DNA from: Wenzhouxiangella sp.
GTDB lineage: Bacteria > Pseudomonadota > Gammaproteobacteria > Xanthomonadales > Wenzhouxiangellaceae
NCBI GenBank assembly: GCA_007135935.1
Contig: SLIA01000027.1
Span: 1 to 33,717, forward strand
DNA length: 33,717 nucleotides
Direction: 5' to 3'
Positions 17,330 through 25,234 of this stretch are shown here, piece after piece; the first letter of the stretch is position 1; every line of letters begins with the position of its first letter. Position numbers and translations under genes: made by a program. The notes under the pieces were generated by a model that saw only the letters and a list, made by a program, of their open reading frames with translations, searched no databases and had not been told where the DNA came from.

Positions 17330-18844
17330 TCACGCCGCCACCGCGCGGCTTTCGGCCCATTGCCTGAGCTCGGCGATGGGCTCGGCCATGGTGACCGACA
17401 GTGGGCGGGTCTGGCCGATTTCGGTCATCAGGTGGTCGGTATTCATGGCCTCGCCATCGGCGTGGGCGCTGTAGAGGGCGGCTACGACCAGGTGTTCGAG
17501 CTCGGCGCCTGAAAACCCCTCGGTGGCGTGGGCGATTTCGGAAAGCGGGTAGAGCTGCGGCTTGAGCTCGCGTCGCTCGAGATGGATGGCCAGGATCTCC
17601 GCGCGGGTCTGGGCATCGGGAAGGTCGACGAAGAACATTTCGTCGAAGCGGCCCTTGCGTACCAGCTCCGGCGGCAGGATGGAGATATCGTTGGCCGTCG
17701 CCGCGATGAATACCCGCGAGCGATGCTCGGCCATCCAGGTCAGCAGGGTGGCCAGCATGCGCCGCGACGTCCCGCCGTCACTGTCGGAGACCGCCAGCCC
17801 CTTCTCGATCTCGTCGACCCACAGCACGCAAGGGGCCATGAGTTCGGCGGCCTCGAGTGATTCGCGCAGGTTGCGCTCGCTCTCGCCGTGGAAGCGGTTA
17901 TAGAGTGCACCGCAGTCCAGATGCAGAAGCGGCACGCCGAACAATCCGGCGGCGGCGCGCGCGGCCAGCGACTTGCCACAACCCTGCACGCCCAGCAGCA
18001 GCATGCCACGCGGCATGTCCAGTCCCGCCGGCGGTTCGGCAGCGCCGAATACCGATGAACGCACCTCCAGCCAACGCTTGAGTCGCGGCATTCCCGCGAT
18101 CTGCGCGAACCTGGCCGTCTCCATTTCGTATCCGAGCACGCCACCGGGATTGAGCAGGTCGAACTTGGCCCGCATGACCTCGGGAAGATCGCTTTCTCCG
18201 AGTGCGCCGTCGTCGAAGATGGCGTTACGCGCCAGGCGGCGCGCGTCCTTCATGGTCAGACCTTCCAGGTTGACAAGCAACTGCTCGAGCGCGCGTTCAC
18301 ACAGCACAACCTTGCTGCCGCGCTGCTGCGTCCAGCGCGCGGCCTCTTGGCGAACCATGGCCTCCAGTGCCGCACGATCCGGCGGTGCCAACTCGAACCG
18401 TCTCGCCATCGCGTCGAGTTCGGGAGGCAGCTTCAGCTCGGGGCTGACCAGCACCACGGTGCGCGACGCACCGCCATCGTTCGGGCGTACCAACTCGCGC
18501 AAGCGACGCACGATGACCGGATCGGTCAGATAGGGGTGAAAATCCAGCAGCAGGTAGATCCCCCGGTCGGGGCGCTGAGCGATGTGTTCGAGCGCATTGG
18601 CAGGGTCGGTGAAGTCGTCGGCCAGGTCGTGGTCGCGCTCCACCCATCGCAGTCCGCGCGCGGCCGTCCACTTGAACAGCGGCTGACTGAGCTGGCGCCG
18701 CAGTTCGCCAAACAACGTCATCACCTGGGGTTCGTCGTGGGACTCGATGACGATCAGGGTGCTGCCGGCACGGGTCATGGCCGCCAGCGAGGCCAGCTCG
18801 GCCGGATTGATGTGACCGGCACCGCAGGCTTCGGAGGTATTCAT
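17330..18844 (-). CDS. Ycf46-like AAA+ ATPase
   Basis: This is a 504-residue AAA+ ATPase of the Ycf46 type, known from plastids and cyanobacteria (where Ycf46 has been linked to CO2 use) and present in scattered proteobacteria. The N-terminal 230 residues contain the family region with LLLDFHPYLTDP (98-109). The AAA module has Walker A GVQGCGKS (285-292), Walker B CVLWVDEIEKG (WVDE 342-345), sensor-1 ATANDIS (N385) and the Arg-finger segment RKGRFDEMFFVDLP (396-409). All key residues are present, so ATP hydrolysis is expected; no protease or nuclease domain is attached. The track starts at 18949, inside the divergent NERD gene; ATG 18844 is the first start that avoids that. Its partner proteins are unknown. 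Confidence 0.88.
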   Translation of the reverse strand: MNTSEACGAGHINPAELASLAAMTRAGSTLIVIESHDEPQVMTLFGELRRQLSQPLFKWTAARGLRWVERDHDLADDFTDPANALEHIAQRPDRGIYLLLDFHPYLTDPVIVRRLRELVRPNDGGASRTVVLVSPELKLPPELDAMARRFELAPPDRAALEAMVRQEAARWTQQRGSKVVLCERALEQLLVNLEGLTMKDARRLARNAIFDDGALGESDLPEVMRAKFDLLNPGGVLGYEMETARFAQIAGMPRLKRWLEVRSSVFGAAEPPAGLDMPRGMLLLGVQGCGKSLAARAAAGLFGVPLLHLDCGALYNRFHGESERNLRESLEAAELMAPCVLWVDEIEKGLAVSDSDGGTSRRMLATLLTWMAEHRSRVFIAATANDISILPPELVRKGRFDEMFFVDLPDAQTRAEILAIHLERRELKPQLYPLSEIAHATEGFSGAELEHLVVAALYSAHADGEAMNTDHLMTEIGQTRPLSVTMAEPIAELRQWAESRAVAA

Positions 18845-18938
18845 ATCCCGGACTTCACGCAACTCGAACCAGCCGACCATTCTACGGCAAACATGGCCCG
18901 GACCACCCCATCGTGCCGGCCTGTGGCAGAATTCAGCC

Positions 18939-19724
18939 ATGGCCGACATGTCTCACGTGACCGAATACGCGCCACTTCGGCAGCATCGCGAAGAAATGCG
19001 CCGGGCGGCCAGTCGCCGACGCCGGCGTCTCGCCCTGATCGTCGTCGTTGTCGGCGCGATCAGCACCGCGGGCTACTGGATCAGTCCACCCCTCGGCGTG
19101 ATGCTGATCGGAATCGGGGCGATGGTGCTGTTCTTCTCCGCGATCACCGGCGGTTCCAGCGTGCCGCACCATGTCATGGCCGGCGTCGAAGGCGAGGCCC
19201 GGGTGCTCGAGACCCTTGGCCAGCTGTCCGACGACCACATCATCTTCAACCAGGTCCATATCCCCGACCCCGAACTGCCCAATGGACGGCGGGAACTGGA
19301 CTTCGTCGTGGTCGGGCCCTCGGCCGTCACCATCGTCGAGGCCAAGAACACCGCCGGACACATCCATGTCGATCCGGACTCTCGCCAGTGGCGGGTCGTC
19401 AAGCGTTCCGGGTGCGGCAGCAAGCCGGGCTGGAATGCCATCGACAACCCGCTCCGCCAGGTCCGGGCCCAGGCAAGAGCCCTGGAGCGCTGGCTGCTGA
19501 CCCACGGCCTGGCGCTGTCGGCACAAGGGATGGTCTGTTTCGCCAGATCCGATGCCACCGTGATCGAGCCGGACAAGGCCGACCTGCCGGTCGTGACCAC
19601 GGGCGAGCTGATCGAACATGTCAAAACCACGCAGAAGGGCGTCGCCATGCCGACCAAACACCGCCAGGCGCTGATCGGTCTGCTGCAGCAGACGGCGCAG
19701 GGACAGCTCGCCCGGGCCGCCTGA
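18939..19724 (+). CDS. Membrane-anchored NERD domain protein
   Basis: This 261-residue protein has an Arg-rich cytoplasmic N-terminus (RRAASRRRRR, 21-30), two membrane helices (about 31-49 and 51-70), then a NERD (nuclease-related) domain. The NERD core is intact: GVEGEARVLETLGQL (82-96), the acidic residue D121 in ELDFVVVGP, and E134-x-K136 in VEAKN, matching the PD-(D/E)xK-like catalytic set. NERD proteins are predicted DNA-processing nucleases, with few tested. It diverges from the AAA gene with 94 bases between starts, so their promoters probably interleave. ATG 18948 is an alternative start. A role in DNA processing at the membrane is inference. Confidence 0.88.
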   Translation: MADMSHVTEYAPLRQHREEMRRAASRRRRRLALIVVVVGAISTAGYWISPPLGVMLIGIGAMVLFFSAITGGSSVPHHVMAGVEGEARVLETLGQLSDDHIIFNQVHIPDPELPNGRRELDFVVVGPSAVTIVEAKNTAGHIHVDPDSRQWRVVKRSGCGSKPGWNAIDNPLRQVRAQARALERWLLTHGLALSAQGMVCFARSDATVIEPDKADLPVVTTGELIEHVKTTQKGVAMPTKHRQALIGLLQQTAQGQLARAA

Positions 19725-19784
19725 ACGGTTGCAAACCCGGAACTCCTGAAGCGAAACCCCTCCAGTCTTCACGTGCTATGCTTG

Positions 19785-19800
19785 CGTGACAGGGGTCACG
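19785..19800 (+). promoter_or_regulatory. Perfect hairpin in the leader of the diguanylate cyclase gene
   Basis: CGTGAC-AGGG-GTCACG is a perfect 6-bp inverted repeat with a 4-base loop, ending 13 bases before ATG 19814. The likely ribosome site GGAAG starts at its last base, so folding could affect translation; it could also be a DNA operator. A TATGCT at 19777-19782 is a possible -10. Confidence 0.4.
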
Positions 19801-19813
19801 GAAGCGCACGCCC

Positions 19814-22726
19814 ATGTTGCAGCGCATCAATCGTCTAGGCCAATTCGGACTGAGCCTATTGCTGCTGGTCGTTCTTGCCAGCGGCGCACGGGTGCTCGCC
19901 GGGGAGCACGGGCAACCCTTCATCTCCTGGTATTCGCCCCAGACTTACGGCGCCGGCACCCAGAACTGGGCCATTACCCAGGGCCCCGACGGTGTGATGT
20001 ATTTCGGCAATGACGGCGTCATCCTGGTTTTCGACGGCGCCGGCTGGACGCGTGAGCGCATCGCCCCGGGGCGGGCGATCCGCTCGCTGGCCTCCAGTGC
20101 CGACGGCCGCATCCTGGTGGGCAGCCAGGGCGAGTTCGGATACCTGAAACGGCGCAGCGACGGCGGTCACGACTACGTCTCCCTGGCAGCAGGACTACCC
20201 GATGACGCCCCCTCCTTCACCGACGTTTGGCAGACATTCGAGCATGATGGCACCTGGTACTTCTCCAGTCGACAGGCCATGTTCCAGGTTACCGGCGAGG
20301 ACATCCGCATCCACCGGCATGCCGGCTCCGGCGCTGGCGGTTCGTTCCTGGTCGACGGCAAGCTCTACACCGATCTGATCGACTCCGGACTGTCACGCTT
20401 CGATGGCGATGGCTATGAACGACTGCCGGGTGCCGAACCACGCCAGGAAGTATTCGCCATGGTGTCGCTGGCCGATGGTCGCATCCTCATCGGCACCCGC
20501 CAGAACGGCCTCTACATTCACGACCCCCGGGAGCAGACCACCGGCCCGACCGCACCGGAGTCCAGTGCCTTCCTGGCCGAACAGCACATCTACCATGGCG
20601 TTTCGCTGGCAGACGGTCGGGTGGCCCTGGCCACGCTGCGAAGCGGGGTGGTGATCGTGGACCCCCAAGCCGATGAACTCGAGGTCATCGACCGTCACTC
20701 CGGCCTGCCCGATGTCCGTGTCTGGCACCTGTTTGCCGACGCTGAAGACGGGATGTGGCTGGCGATGGACAACGGGGTCGCGCGCATCGAGTCTGGTGGC
20801 GCGCTGTCACGCTTCGATCATCACAGCGGCCTGGAAGGGCCTGCGTTGAGCCTGGCCCGCCACCAGGGTGTCCTTCATGCCGGCACCACACTGGGACTCT
20901 ATCGGCTTGTCGAGGGTCGCTTCGAAACGATCGAGGGCATCGACTCGGAGGTCTGGGATCTGATCGTGAGGACCGACAAGCACGAGACCGAGCAGTTGCT
21001 GGCGGCAACCAGCTTCGGCGTCTTCGCCGTCAACGACAACCGGGCCGAGCGCATTTCCGAGCCCTACCTCAGCACCGCCCTGGCAACGCTGCCCACTCAA
21101 CCCTGGCGTGTCTGGGTTGGAACCTACGACCGGGGCCTGGGCTATCTCGACCGACTCGATGAAACGTGGTCGGCCACCCAGTTCACCGGGCTGGAGGAAC
21201 CCGTACGCCGCCTGCAGGCCGACGATGATGCCATTATCTGGGTCGAAACCTGGCTTGACGGCCTGGCGCGACTCGACACCACCGAGGAGCAAGTGCTCTG
21301 GAGGCATCCCCCACCCGATTCGAACGAGGATGCGACCGGCTGGAACCTGTTGCCGGCCACGCCTGCGCTGATTGCATCGCGCAGCGGGATCTGGCAATGG
21401 CACGAGGACGGCAACCTTCACCCACGCTCCGATCTTCACCGCACACTGCTGGCACCGCATTTGGGTGCCACACTGCTTGCCGAAAGCCAGCCGGGAGTCA
21501 TCTGGGCCATCACCACCGATGGCATCACCCAGCGCGTGCGCGTGTCGAGCATCGATCGGCCGGAGTCCGCCCATCCGCTGGACACCCAGCTCGGGCGCCT
21601 GCCCGATGTCGAGTTCTACACCCTCATGTCCGAGGGCCGGGAGGTAGTCTGGATCGGAGGTGCCGATGCGCTCTACCGAGTCGAAACCGATCCGGGTGAG
21701 ACGGTGCCGGCCGACCTCAGTGCAGGCATCCGCTCGGTAACCGCCGGTGGCCAGGCACTGCCGCTGACGCGCGATGCCCCCCCGCCGACCCTTGGCGCCG
21801 ATGATTTCCCGGTGGTGTTCGGTTTTTCCGCGCCCGCTTTCGACTGGCCGGAGGGCACCCGCTATCGCTACCGACTCGTTCCTCTGCAGACCGACTGGTC
21901 GGAATGGCGGGCCGAAGCCTGGCAGGAGTTTGCTCACCTGCCGCCGGGCAATTATCGCTTCGAGGCGCAGGCACGCGATGTTCGCGGCCGACTGGCGACC
22001 ACGCGCGGTTTCGAATTCGAGGTGCCTGCGCCCTGGTATCAGAGTCTCTGGGTCACCGGCAGCGCCGCACTCTTGCTGGCCGGCATGATCCCGATGCTGT
22101 TGTGGCTGGGCGGCCACCGCCAGGCGCGCTACAACGCCCGGCTCGAAGCACTGGTGGCCGAACGCACGGGCGAACTGCAGCGTCAGAAACGCCTCCTGCA
22201 GCAGGAACGTGACCGATTCGATCATCTCAGCCGTCACGATGAACTGACCGGCCTGCCCAATCGCCGGCACGGCAAGAAACAACTTGAACGGGCCTGGCGT
22301 GCCGCGCTCGACGGCAGCCAGTTCGTATCGCTGGCGCTGATCGACATCGATCACTTCAAGCGCATCAACGACGATTTCGGCCACGACACCGGCGACCGTA
22401 TCCTGGTCGAGATGGCCGAACTCCTGCATTCGAGTTCACGTCCGGATGACGTGGTGGTGCGCTGGGGCGGCGAGGAATTTCTGCTGCTGTTTCCCGGCAC
22501 GGGGCTGCCCGACGCAGTGGCCATCTGTCACCGCATCGGCGATCTCGTCGCCGAGCGCGACTGGGGCCTGGACGGACCTGACAACACGGTCTCCCTCAGC
22601 ATCGGCGTGACCGCGACGCGCGGGCGCCGTAGCGTCGCGGAATTGTTGTCGCGGGCCGACGAGTTGCTCTACTCGGCAAAGCGAAACGGACGCGCTCGTG
22701 TCGAAGTGGAAAGAGAGAATTGGTAA
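19814..22726 (+). CDS. Propeller-sensor diguanylate cyclase (Reg_prop / Y_Y_Y / GGDEF)
   Basis: This 970-residue inner-membrane signalling enzyme makes c-di-GMP. In order: signal peptide or anchor (1-29); a periplasmic two-component-regulator-type beta-propeller (about 30-670, with repeats such as SLADGRILIGTRQNGLYIHD and GVLHAGTTLGLYRL); a Y_Y_Y domain (about 690-757, YRYRLVPLQTDWSEW... LPPGNYRFEAQARD); a membrane helix (about 766-788); a coiled coil (about 790-828, ARLEALVAERTGELQRQKRL); and GGDEF. The active site GGEEF (885-889) is intact and an inhibitory I-site RPDD (876-879) sits exactly five residues upstream, so activity and product inhibition are expected. The periplasmic ligand is unknown. 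The stop lies 13 bases before mrpE, suggesting co-transcription with the antiporter operon. Confidence 0.94.
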   Translation: MLQRINRLGQFGLSLLLLVVLASGARVLAGEHGQPFISWYSPQTYGAGTQNWAITQGPDGVMYFGNDGVILVFDGAGWTRERIAPGRAIRSLASSADGRILVGSQGEFGYLKRRSDGGHDYVSLAAGLPDDAPSFTDVWQTFEHDGTWYFSSRQAMFQVTGEDIRIHRHAGSGAGGSFLVDGKLYTDLIDSGLSRFDGDGYERLPGAEPRQEVFAMVSLADGRILIGTRQNGLYIHDPREQTTGPTAPESSAFLAEQHIYHGVSLADGRVALATLRSGVVIVDPQADELEVIDRHSGLPDVRVWHLFADAEDGMWLAMDNGVARIESGGALSRFDHHSGLEGPALSLARHQGVLHAGTTLGLYRLVEGRFETIEGIDSEVWDLIVRTDKHETEQLLAATSFGVFAVNDNRAERISEPYLSTALATLPTQPWRVWVGTYDRGLGYLDRLDETWSATQFTGLEEPVRRLQADDDAIIWVETWLDGLARLDTTEEQVLWRHPPPDSNEDATGWNLLPATPALIASRSGIWQWHEDGNLHPRSDLHRTLLAPHLGATLLAESQPGVIWAITTDGITQRVRVSSIDRPESAHPLDTQLGRLPDVEFYTLMSEGREVVWIGGADALYRVETDPGETVPADLSAGIRSVTAGGQALPLTRDAPPPTLGADDFPVVFGFSAPAFDWPEGTRYRYRLVPLQTDWSEWRAEAWQEFAHLPPGNYRFEAQARDVRGRLATTRGFEFEVPAPWYQSLWVTGSAALLLAGMIPMLLWLGGHRQARYNARLEALVAERTGELQRQKRLLQQERDRFDHLSRHDELTGLPNRRHGKKQLERAWRAALDGSQFVSLALIDIDHFKRINDDFGHDTGDRILVEMAELLHSSSRPDDVVVRWGGEEFLLLFPGTGLPDAVAICHRIGDLVAERDWGLDGPDNTVSLSIGVTATRGRRSVAELLSRADELLYSAKRNGRARVEVERENW

Positions 22727-22739
22727 GATTCTGCGCTCT

Positions 22740-23225
22740 ATGCGATACATACTGTCACTGACAATTGTCCTGGCTGCCCTCTGGCTGGCCGTCTCCGGGG
22801 TCTACAAGCCCCTGATCATGCTGCTGGGCGTGGGTTCGGTTGCCCTGGTGGTGTGGCTGGCCACGCGGATGAAGGTTGTCGGCGTGGAGCACAACCCGGC
22901 GCTCTACGCCGGGCGCCTGCCGCTGTACTGGGGCTGGCTGGCCTGGCAGATCGTACTGGCCAATCTCAATGTCGCCCGGCTGATCCTGAACCCCGCACAG
23001 GTCCGCCCACGCGTATTCAAGGTGAAAGTACCCCATGACACGGCCGTCGCCGGCGCCGCCTACGCCAATTCGGTCACCCTCACCCCCGGAACGGTCAGTT
23101 TGCAGATGACAGCCGGCGAACTGACCGTGCATGCGCTCGACCGGCGCTCGGCCGAGGAACTGAAGTCCGGCGCCATGGCCAGGCGGATTGCCTGGCTGGA
23201 AGGTTCCGACACGGAGCACCCCTGA
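22740..23225 (+). CDS. mrpE: Mrp/Mnh Na+/H+ antiporter subunit E
   Basis: This 161-residue membrane subunit is the first gene of the antiporter operon. It has hydrophobic helices at about 1-19 and 22-42, then the family pattern LYAGRLPLYWGWLAWQIVLANLNVARLILNP and the cytoplasmic beta-rich tail YANSVTLTPGTVSLQMTAGELTVHALD. MrpE is needed for assembly or full activity of the hetero-oligomeric complex. ATG 22740 fits the family N-terminus; GTG 22698 would add 14 residues and overlap the cyclase gene, and cannot be excluded. No clear ribosome site precedes 22740, which fits translational coupling to the cyclase gene 13 bases upstream. The mrpF start follows its stop by one base. Confidence 0.94.
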   Translation: MRYILSLTIVLAALWLAVSGVYKPLIMLLGVGSVALVVWLATRMKVVGVEHNPALYAGRLPLYWGWLAWQIVLANLNVARLILNPAQVRPRVFKVKVPHDTAVAGAAYANSVTLTPGTVSLQMTAGELTVHALDRRSAEELKSGAMARRIAWLEGSDTEHP

Positions 23226-23226
23226 C

Positions 23227-23529
23227 ATGACCCTGGTAATGGTAGTGACCACGATGGCGATATTCGCCACCATGGCCCTGGCGCTGGTGCGCGCGCTCAA
23301 GGGTCCGACGATTTATGACCGGATCAACGCCGTCAACGTCTTTGGCACCAAGACGGTGCTGATCATCGCGCTGATCACCTACATCACCGGCCATGCCGAC
23401 CTGATCGATGTGGCCCTGGTCTATGCCCTGATCAATTTCATCGCCGTGGTCACCGTGCTGAAGCTGGCCAAGACCCGTGACCTGGCCAGTTCGGCGGATG
23501 TGGCGGATGGAGCCGTCGAACATGATTGA
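23227..23529 (+). CDS. mrpF: Mrp/Mnh antiporter subunit F
   Basis: The 100-residue, three-helix membrane protein matches MrpF: MAIFATMALALVRALKGPTIYDRINAVNVFGTKTVLIIALITYITG, where the GPTIYDRINA loop is the family hallmark, then DVALVYALINFIAVVTVLKL. In the Mrp complex MrpF pairs with MrpG and DUF4040-type parts at the ion-transport module. Start ATG 23227 lies one base after the mrpE stop. Its last 8 bases overlap the mrpG start, indicating tight translational coupling. The track lists the frame from 23188, inside mrpE, which is too far upstream. Confidence 0.95.
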   Translation: MTLVMVVTTMAIFATMALALVRALKGPTIYDRINAVNVFGTKTVLIIALITYITGHADLIDVALVYALINFIAVVTVLKLAKTRDLASSADVADGAVEHD

Positions 23530-23872
23530 GACCGTGATCGACATTGTCTCGTGGATCTGCCTGCTGCTGGGTGGTGCTTTCGGCATCATCGGCGGCCTCG
23601 GGCTGGTCAGGTTGCCGGATTTCTTCACCCGCCTGCACGCAGCCGGTGTGGCCGAGACCCTGTGTCCGTTGCTGATCGTGTTGGGGCTGGTGCTGCAATC
23701 GGGCCTGAGCCTGCTGACACTCAAGCTGGTACTGATCCTGCTGTTCCTGCTGTTTACCGCCCCCACCGCAACCCATGCCGTGGCCAGGGCGGCCATGCTC
23801 GACGGAGTCGAGCCCAGCCTGGGTAACGACGAGTCCGAACCCACATCGGGAGAGCCGTCATCGAATACCTGA
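23522..23872 (+). CDS. mrpG: Mrp/Mnh antiporter subunit G
   Basis: The 116-residue three-helix subunit matches MrpG: LLLGGAFGIIGGLGLVRLPDFFTRLHAAGVAETLCPLLIVLGL, with the RLPDFxTRLHAA signature, then the helix LTLKLVLILLFLLFTAPTATHAVARAAM. It is a small essential part of the antiporter complex. ATG 23522 overlaps the mrpF stop by 8 bases. The C-terminal tail (GNDESEPTSGEPSSNT) is polar and acidic. The stop at 23870-23872 overlaps the probable true beginning of the next gene. Confidence 0.95.
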   Translation: MIETVIDIVSWICLLLGGAFGIIGGLGLVRLPDFFTRLHAAGVAETLCPLLIVLGLVLQSGLSLLTLKLVLILLFLLFTAPTATHAVARAAMLDGVEPSLGNDESEPTSGEPSSNT

Positions 23873-23883
23873 TCGATGTCACC

Positions 23884-24426
23884 TTGTTGATCTTCCTGGT
23901 GATCGTGGCCATCGCCATCGTGCGGGCGAAGGACCTGTTCGCCGCGGCCATGCTGTTCGCAATCTACTCGCTGCTCTCGGCTGCCCTGTTCGCAGTGCTC
24001 GATGCCGGCGACGTGGCCCTGACCGAAGCCGCGGTCGGAGCCGGCATCAGCACCATCCTGGTACTGGCCGTACTGGCCATGGCGCGCCGCCAGGAACGCC
24101 CCAAGAAAGGCCACAACCTGCTGGCTCTGGCCGTGGTCGTCGTGACCGGGGCGGCATTGATCTACGCCACCCTGGACATGCCCGAGTTCGGCGCCCCTGA
24201 CAATCCGCCGCAGGTGCATGTCGGTCCTTACTACGTCGAACAGAGCTACCCGGACATGGGTGTCCCCAACATGGTCGCGGCCGTACTGGCCAGCTATCGC
24301 TCCATCGATACCCTGGGCGAGGGTTTCGTGATCCTGGTCGCCGGCCTGGCCGTCTACGCCCTGCTCGCGACACCGCCACGGCGCAGGAAGAAACGCCGCG
24401 ACCACGGGCAGGAGGAGTCGTCATGA
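23884..24426 (+). CDS. DUF4040/MbhE antiporter subunit (free-standing MrpA C-terminal equivalent)
   Basis: The protein has the DUF4040 (MbhD) region IVRAKDLFAAAMLFAIYSLLSAALFAVLDAGDVALTEAAVGAGIST followed by an MbhE-like part, VPNMVAAVLASYRSIDTLGEGFVILVAGLAVYALL. In canonical MrpA these form the C-terminal end of a roughly 800-residue protein; here they are a separate gene. The conserved acidic residues in DVALTEAAVGAG and RSIDTLGE, implicated in ion transport, are kept. The listed start TTG 23884 is the first permitted start after an in-frame stop at 23824-23826. The family N-terminus (VIEYLIDVTLLIFLVIV) and a ribosome site GGGAGAG (23848-23854) point instead to initiation at ATC 23860, eight residues earlier. 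The stop overlaps mrpB (ATGA). Confidence 0.85.
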   Translation: MLIFLVIVAIAIVRAKDLFAAAMLFAIYSLLSAALFAVLDAGDVALTEAAVGAGISTILVLAVLAMARRQERPKKGHNLLALAVVVVTGAALIYATLDMPEFGAPDNPPQVHVGPYYVEQSYPDMGVPNMVAAVLASYRSIDTLGEGFVILVAGLAVYALLATPPRRRKKRRDHGQEESS

Positions 24427-24875
24427 TCGACAACGACATTCTGCGCATCGTCGCCCGCTTCCTGATTCCGCTGATCATGCTGTTCGGGCTCTACATCCAG
24501 TTTCATGGCGAATACTCGCCCGGCGGCGGTTTCCAGGCCGGGGTCGTGTTTGCCGCCGGCTGGATCCTGTTTGCCCTGATCTACGGGCTCGACGCCGCAC
24601 TCAGGGTCGTGCCCGAGCGCGCCATGTACATCCTGATGGTCGCCGGCGTGATGCTTTACTGTGCCGTCGGCGTGGCCGGCGTGATGCTGGGCGGACACTT
24701 CCTCGACTTCTACCCGCTGCTGCCCGGCGAGCATGCCGCCCAGCAGTTCGGCATCATCACCGTCGAGTTCGGCATCGGGGTGACCGTGGCCACCGTGGTC
24801 ATGCTGTTCTTCACGCTGTTTGCGCGCCGCAAGTCGCAGTGGGAAGCCGCCGAGGTGGAGGACGACCAACCATGA
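24423..24875 (+). CDS. mrpB: Mrp/Mnh antiporter subunit B (MnhB domain)
   Basis: This 150-residue four-helix membrane subunit has the MnhB signature LYIQFHGEYSPGGGFQAGVVFAAGWIL (about 23-49) and the helix QQFGIITVEFGIGVTVATVVMLFFTLF. MrpB is part of the core antiporter complex in the archaeal Mbh/Mrp arrangement. ATG 24423 overlaps the preceding stop (ATGA), with GGAGGAG upstream. Its own stop overlaps mrpC in the same way. The soluble C-terminal tail is acidic (EAAEVEDDQP). Confidence 0.95.
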   Translation: MIDNDILRIVARFLIPLIMLFGLYIQFHGEYSPGGGFQAGVVFAAGWILFALIYGLDAALRVVPERAMYILMVAGVMLYCAVGVAGVMLGGHFLDFYPLLPGEHAAQQFGIITVEFGIGVTVATVVMLFFTLFARRKSQWEAAEVEDDQP

Positions 24876-25234
24876 TGACCGCGCTGAGTTTCTTCAACTA
24901 CTGGGTCGTGGTCATCCTCATGATGATCGGGTTCTACTGCGTGATCGCGCGCGGCAACATGGTCAAGAAAATCATGGGGCTGAACCTGTTCCAGACCTCG
25001 GTGTTCATCCTGTTCATCTCGGCCGGCAAGATCGTGGGAGGATCCACGCCCATTCTCAGGGAGGGCGTCGAGGTGTATTCCAATCCACTGCCACACGTCC
25101 TGATTCTGACCGCCATTGTCGTCGGCATCGCCACCACCGCCGTCGGCCTGGCCCTGGCTGTTCGCATCAACGAAGCCTACGGCTCCATCGAGGACGACTA
25201 CATCGCTGAAGAGGAAGACGGGGACGGCCAATGA
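24872..25234 (+). CDS. mrpC: Mrp/Mnh antiporter subunit C (NuoK-like)
   Basis: The 120-residue subunit is homologous to NuoK of complex I. It has three helices: FFNYWVVVILMMIGFYCVIAR, then KKIMGLNLFQTSVFILFISAGKIVGG, then HVLILTAIVVGIATTAVGLALAVRIN. NLFQTSVFILFI and LILTAIVVGIATTAVGLAL are family-typical, and the region between them carries the short loop TPILREGVEVYSNPLPH. ATG 24872 overlaps the mrpB stop (ATGA). The C-terminus is strongly acidic (SIEDDYIAEEEDGDGQ), a feature shared with several proteins in this window. Confidence 0.95.
   Translation: MMTALSFFNYWVVVILMMIGFYCVIARGNMVKKIMGLNLFQTSVFILFISAGKIVGGSTPILREGVEVYSNPLPHVLILTAIVVGIATTAVGLALAVRINEAYGSIEDDYIAEEEDGDGQ

Noticed and set aside
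17330-19724. AAA+ and NERD pair as a proven anti-phage module
   Set aside because: No defence-island context and no known precedent that I can name; kept only as a low-level finding.
22698-22739. Upstream GTG start for mrpE
   Set aside because: It adds 14 charged residues not typical of MrpE and overlaps the cyclase frame; ATG 22740 fits the family start, though the GTG is not excluded.
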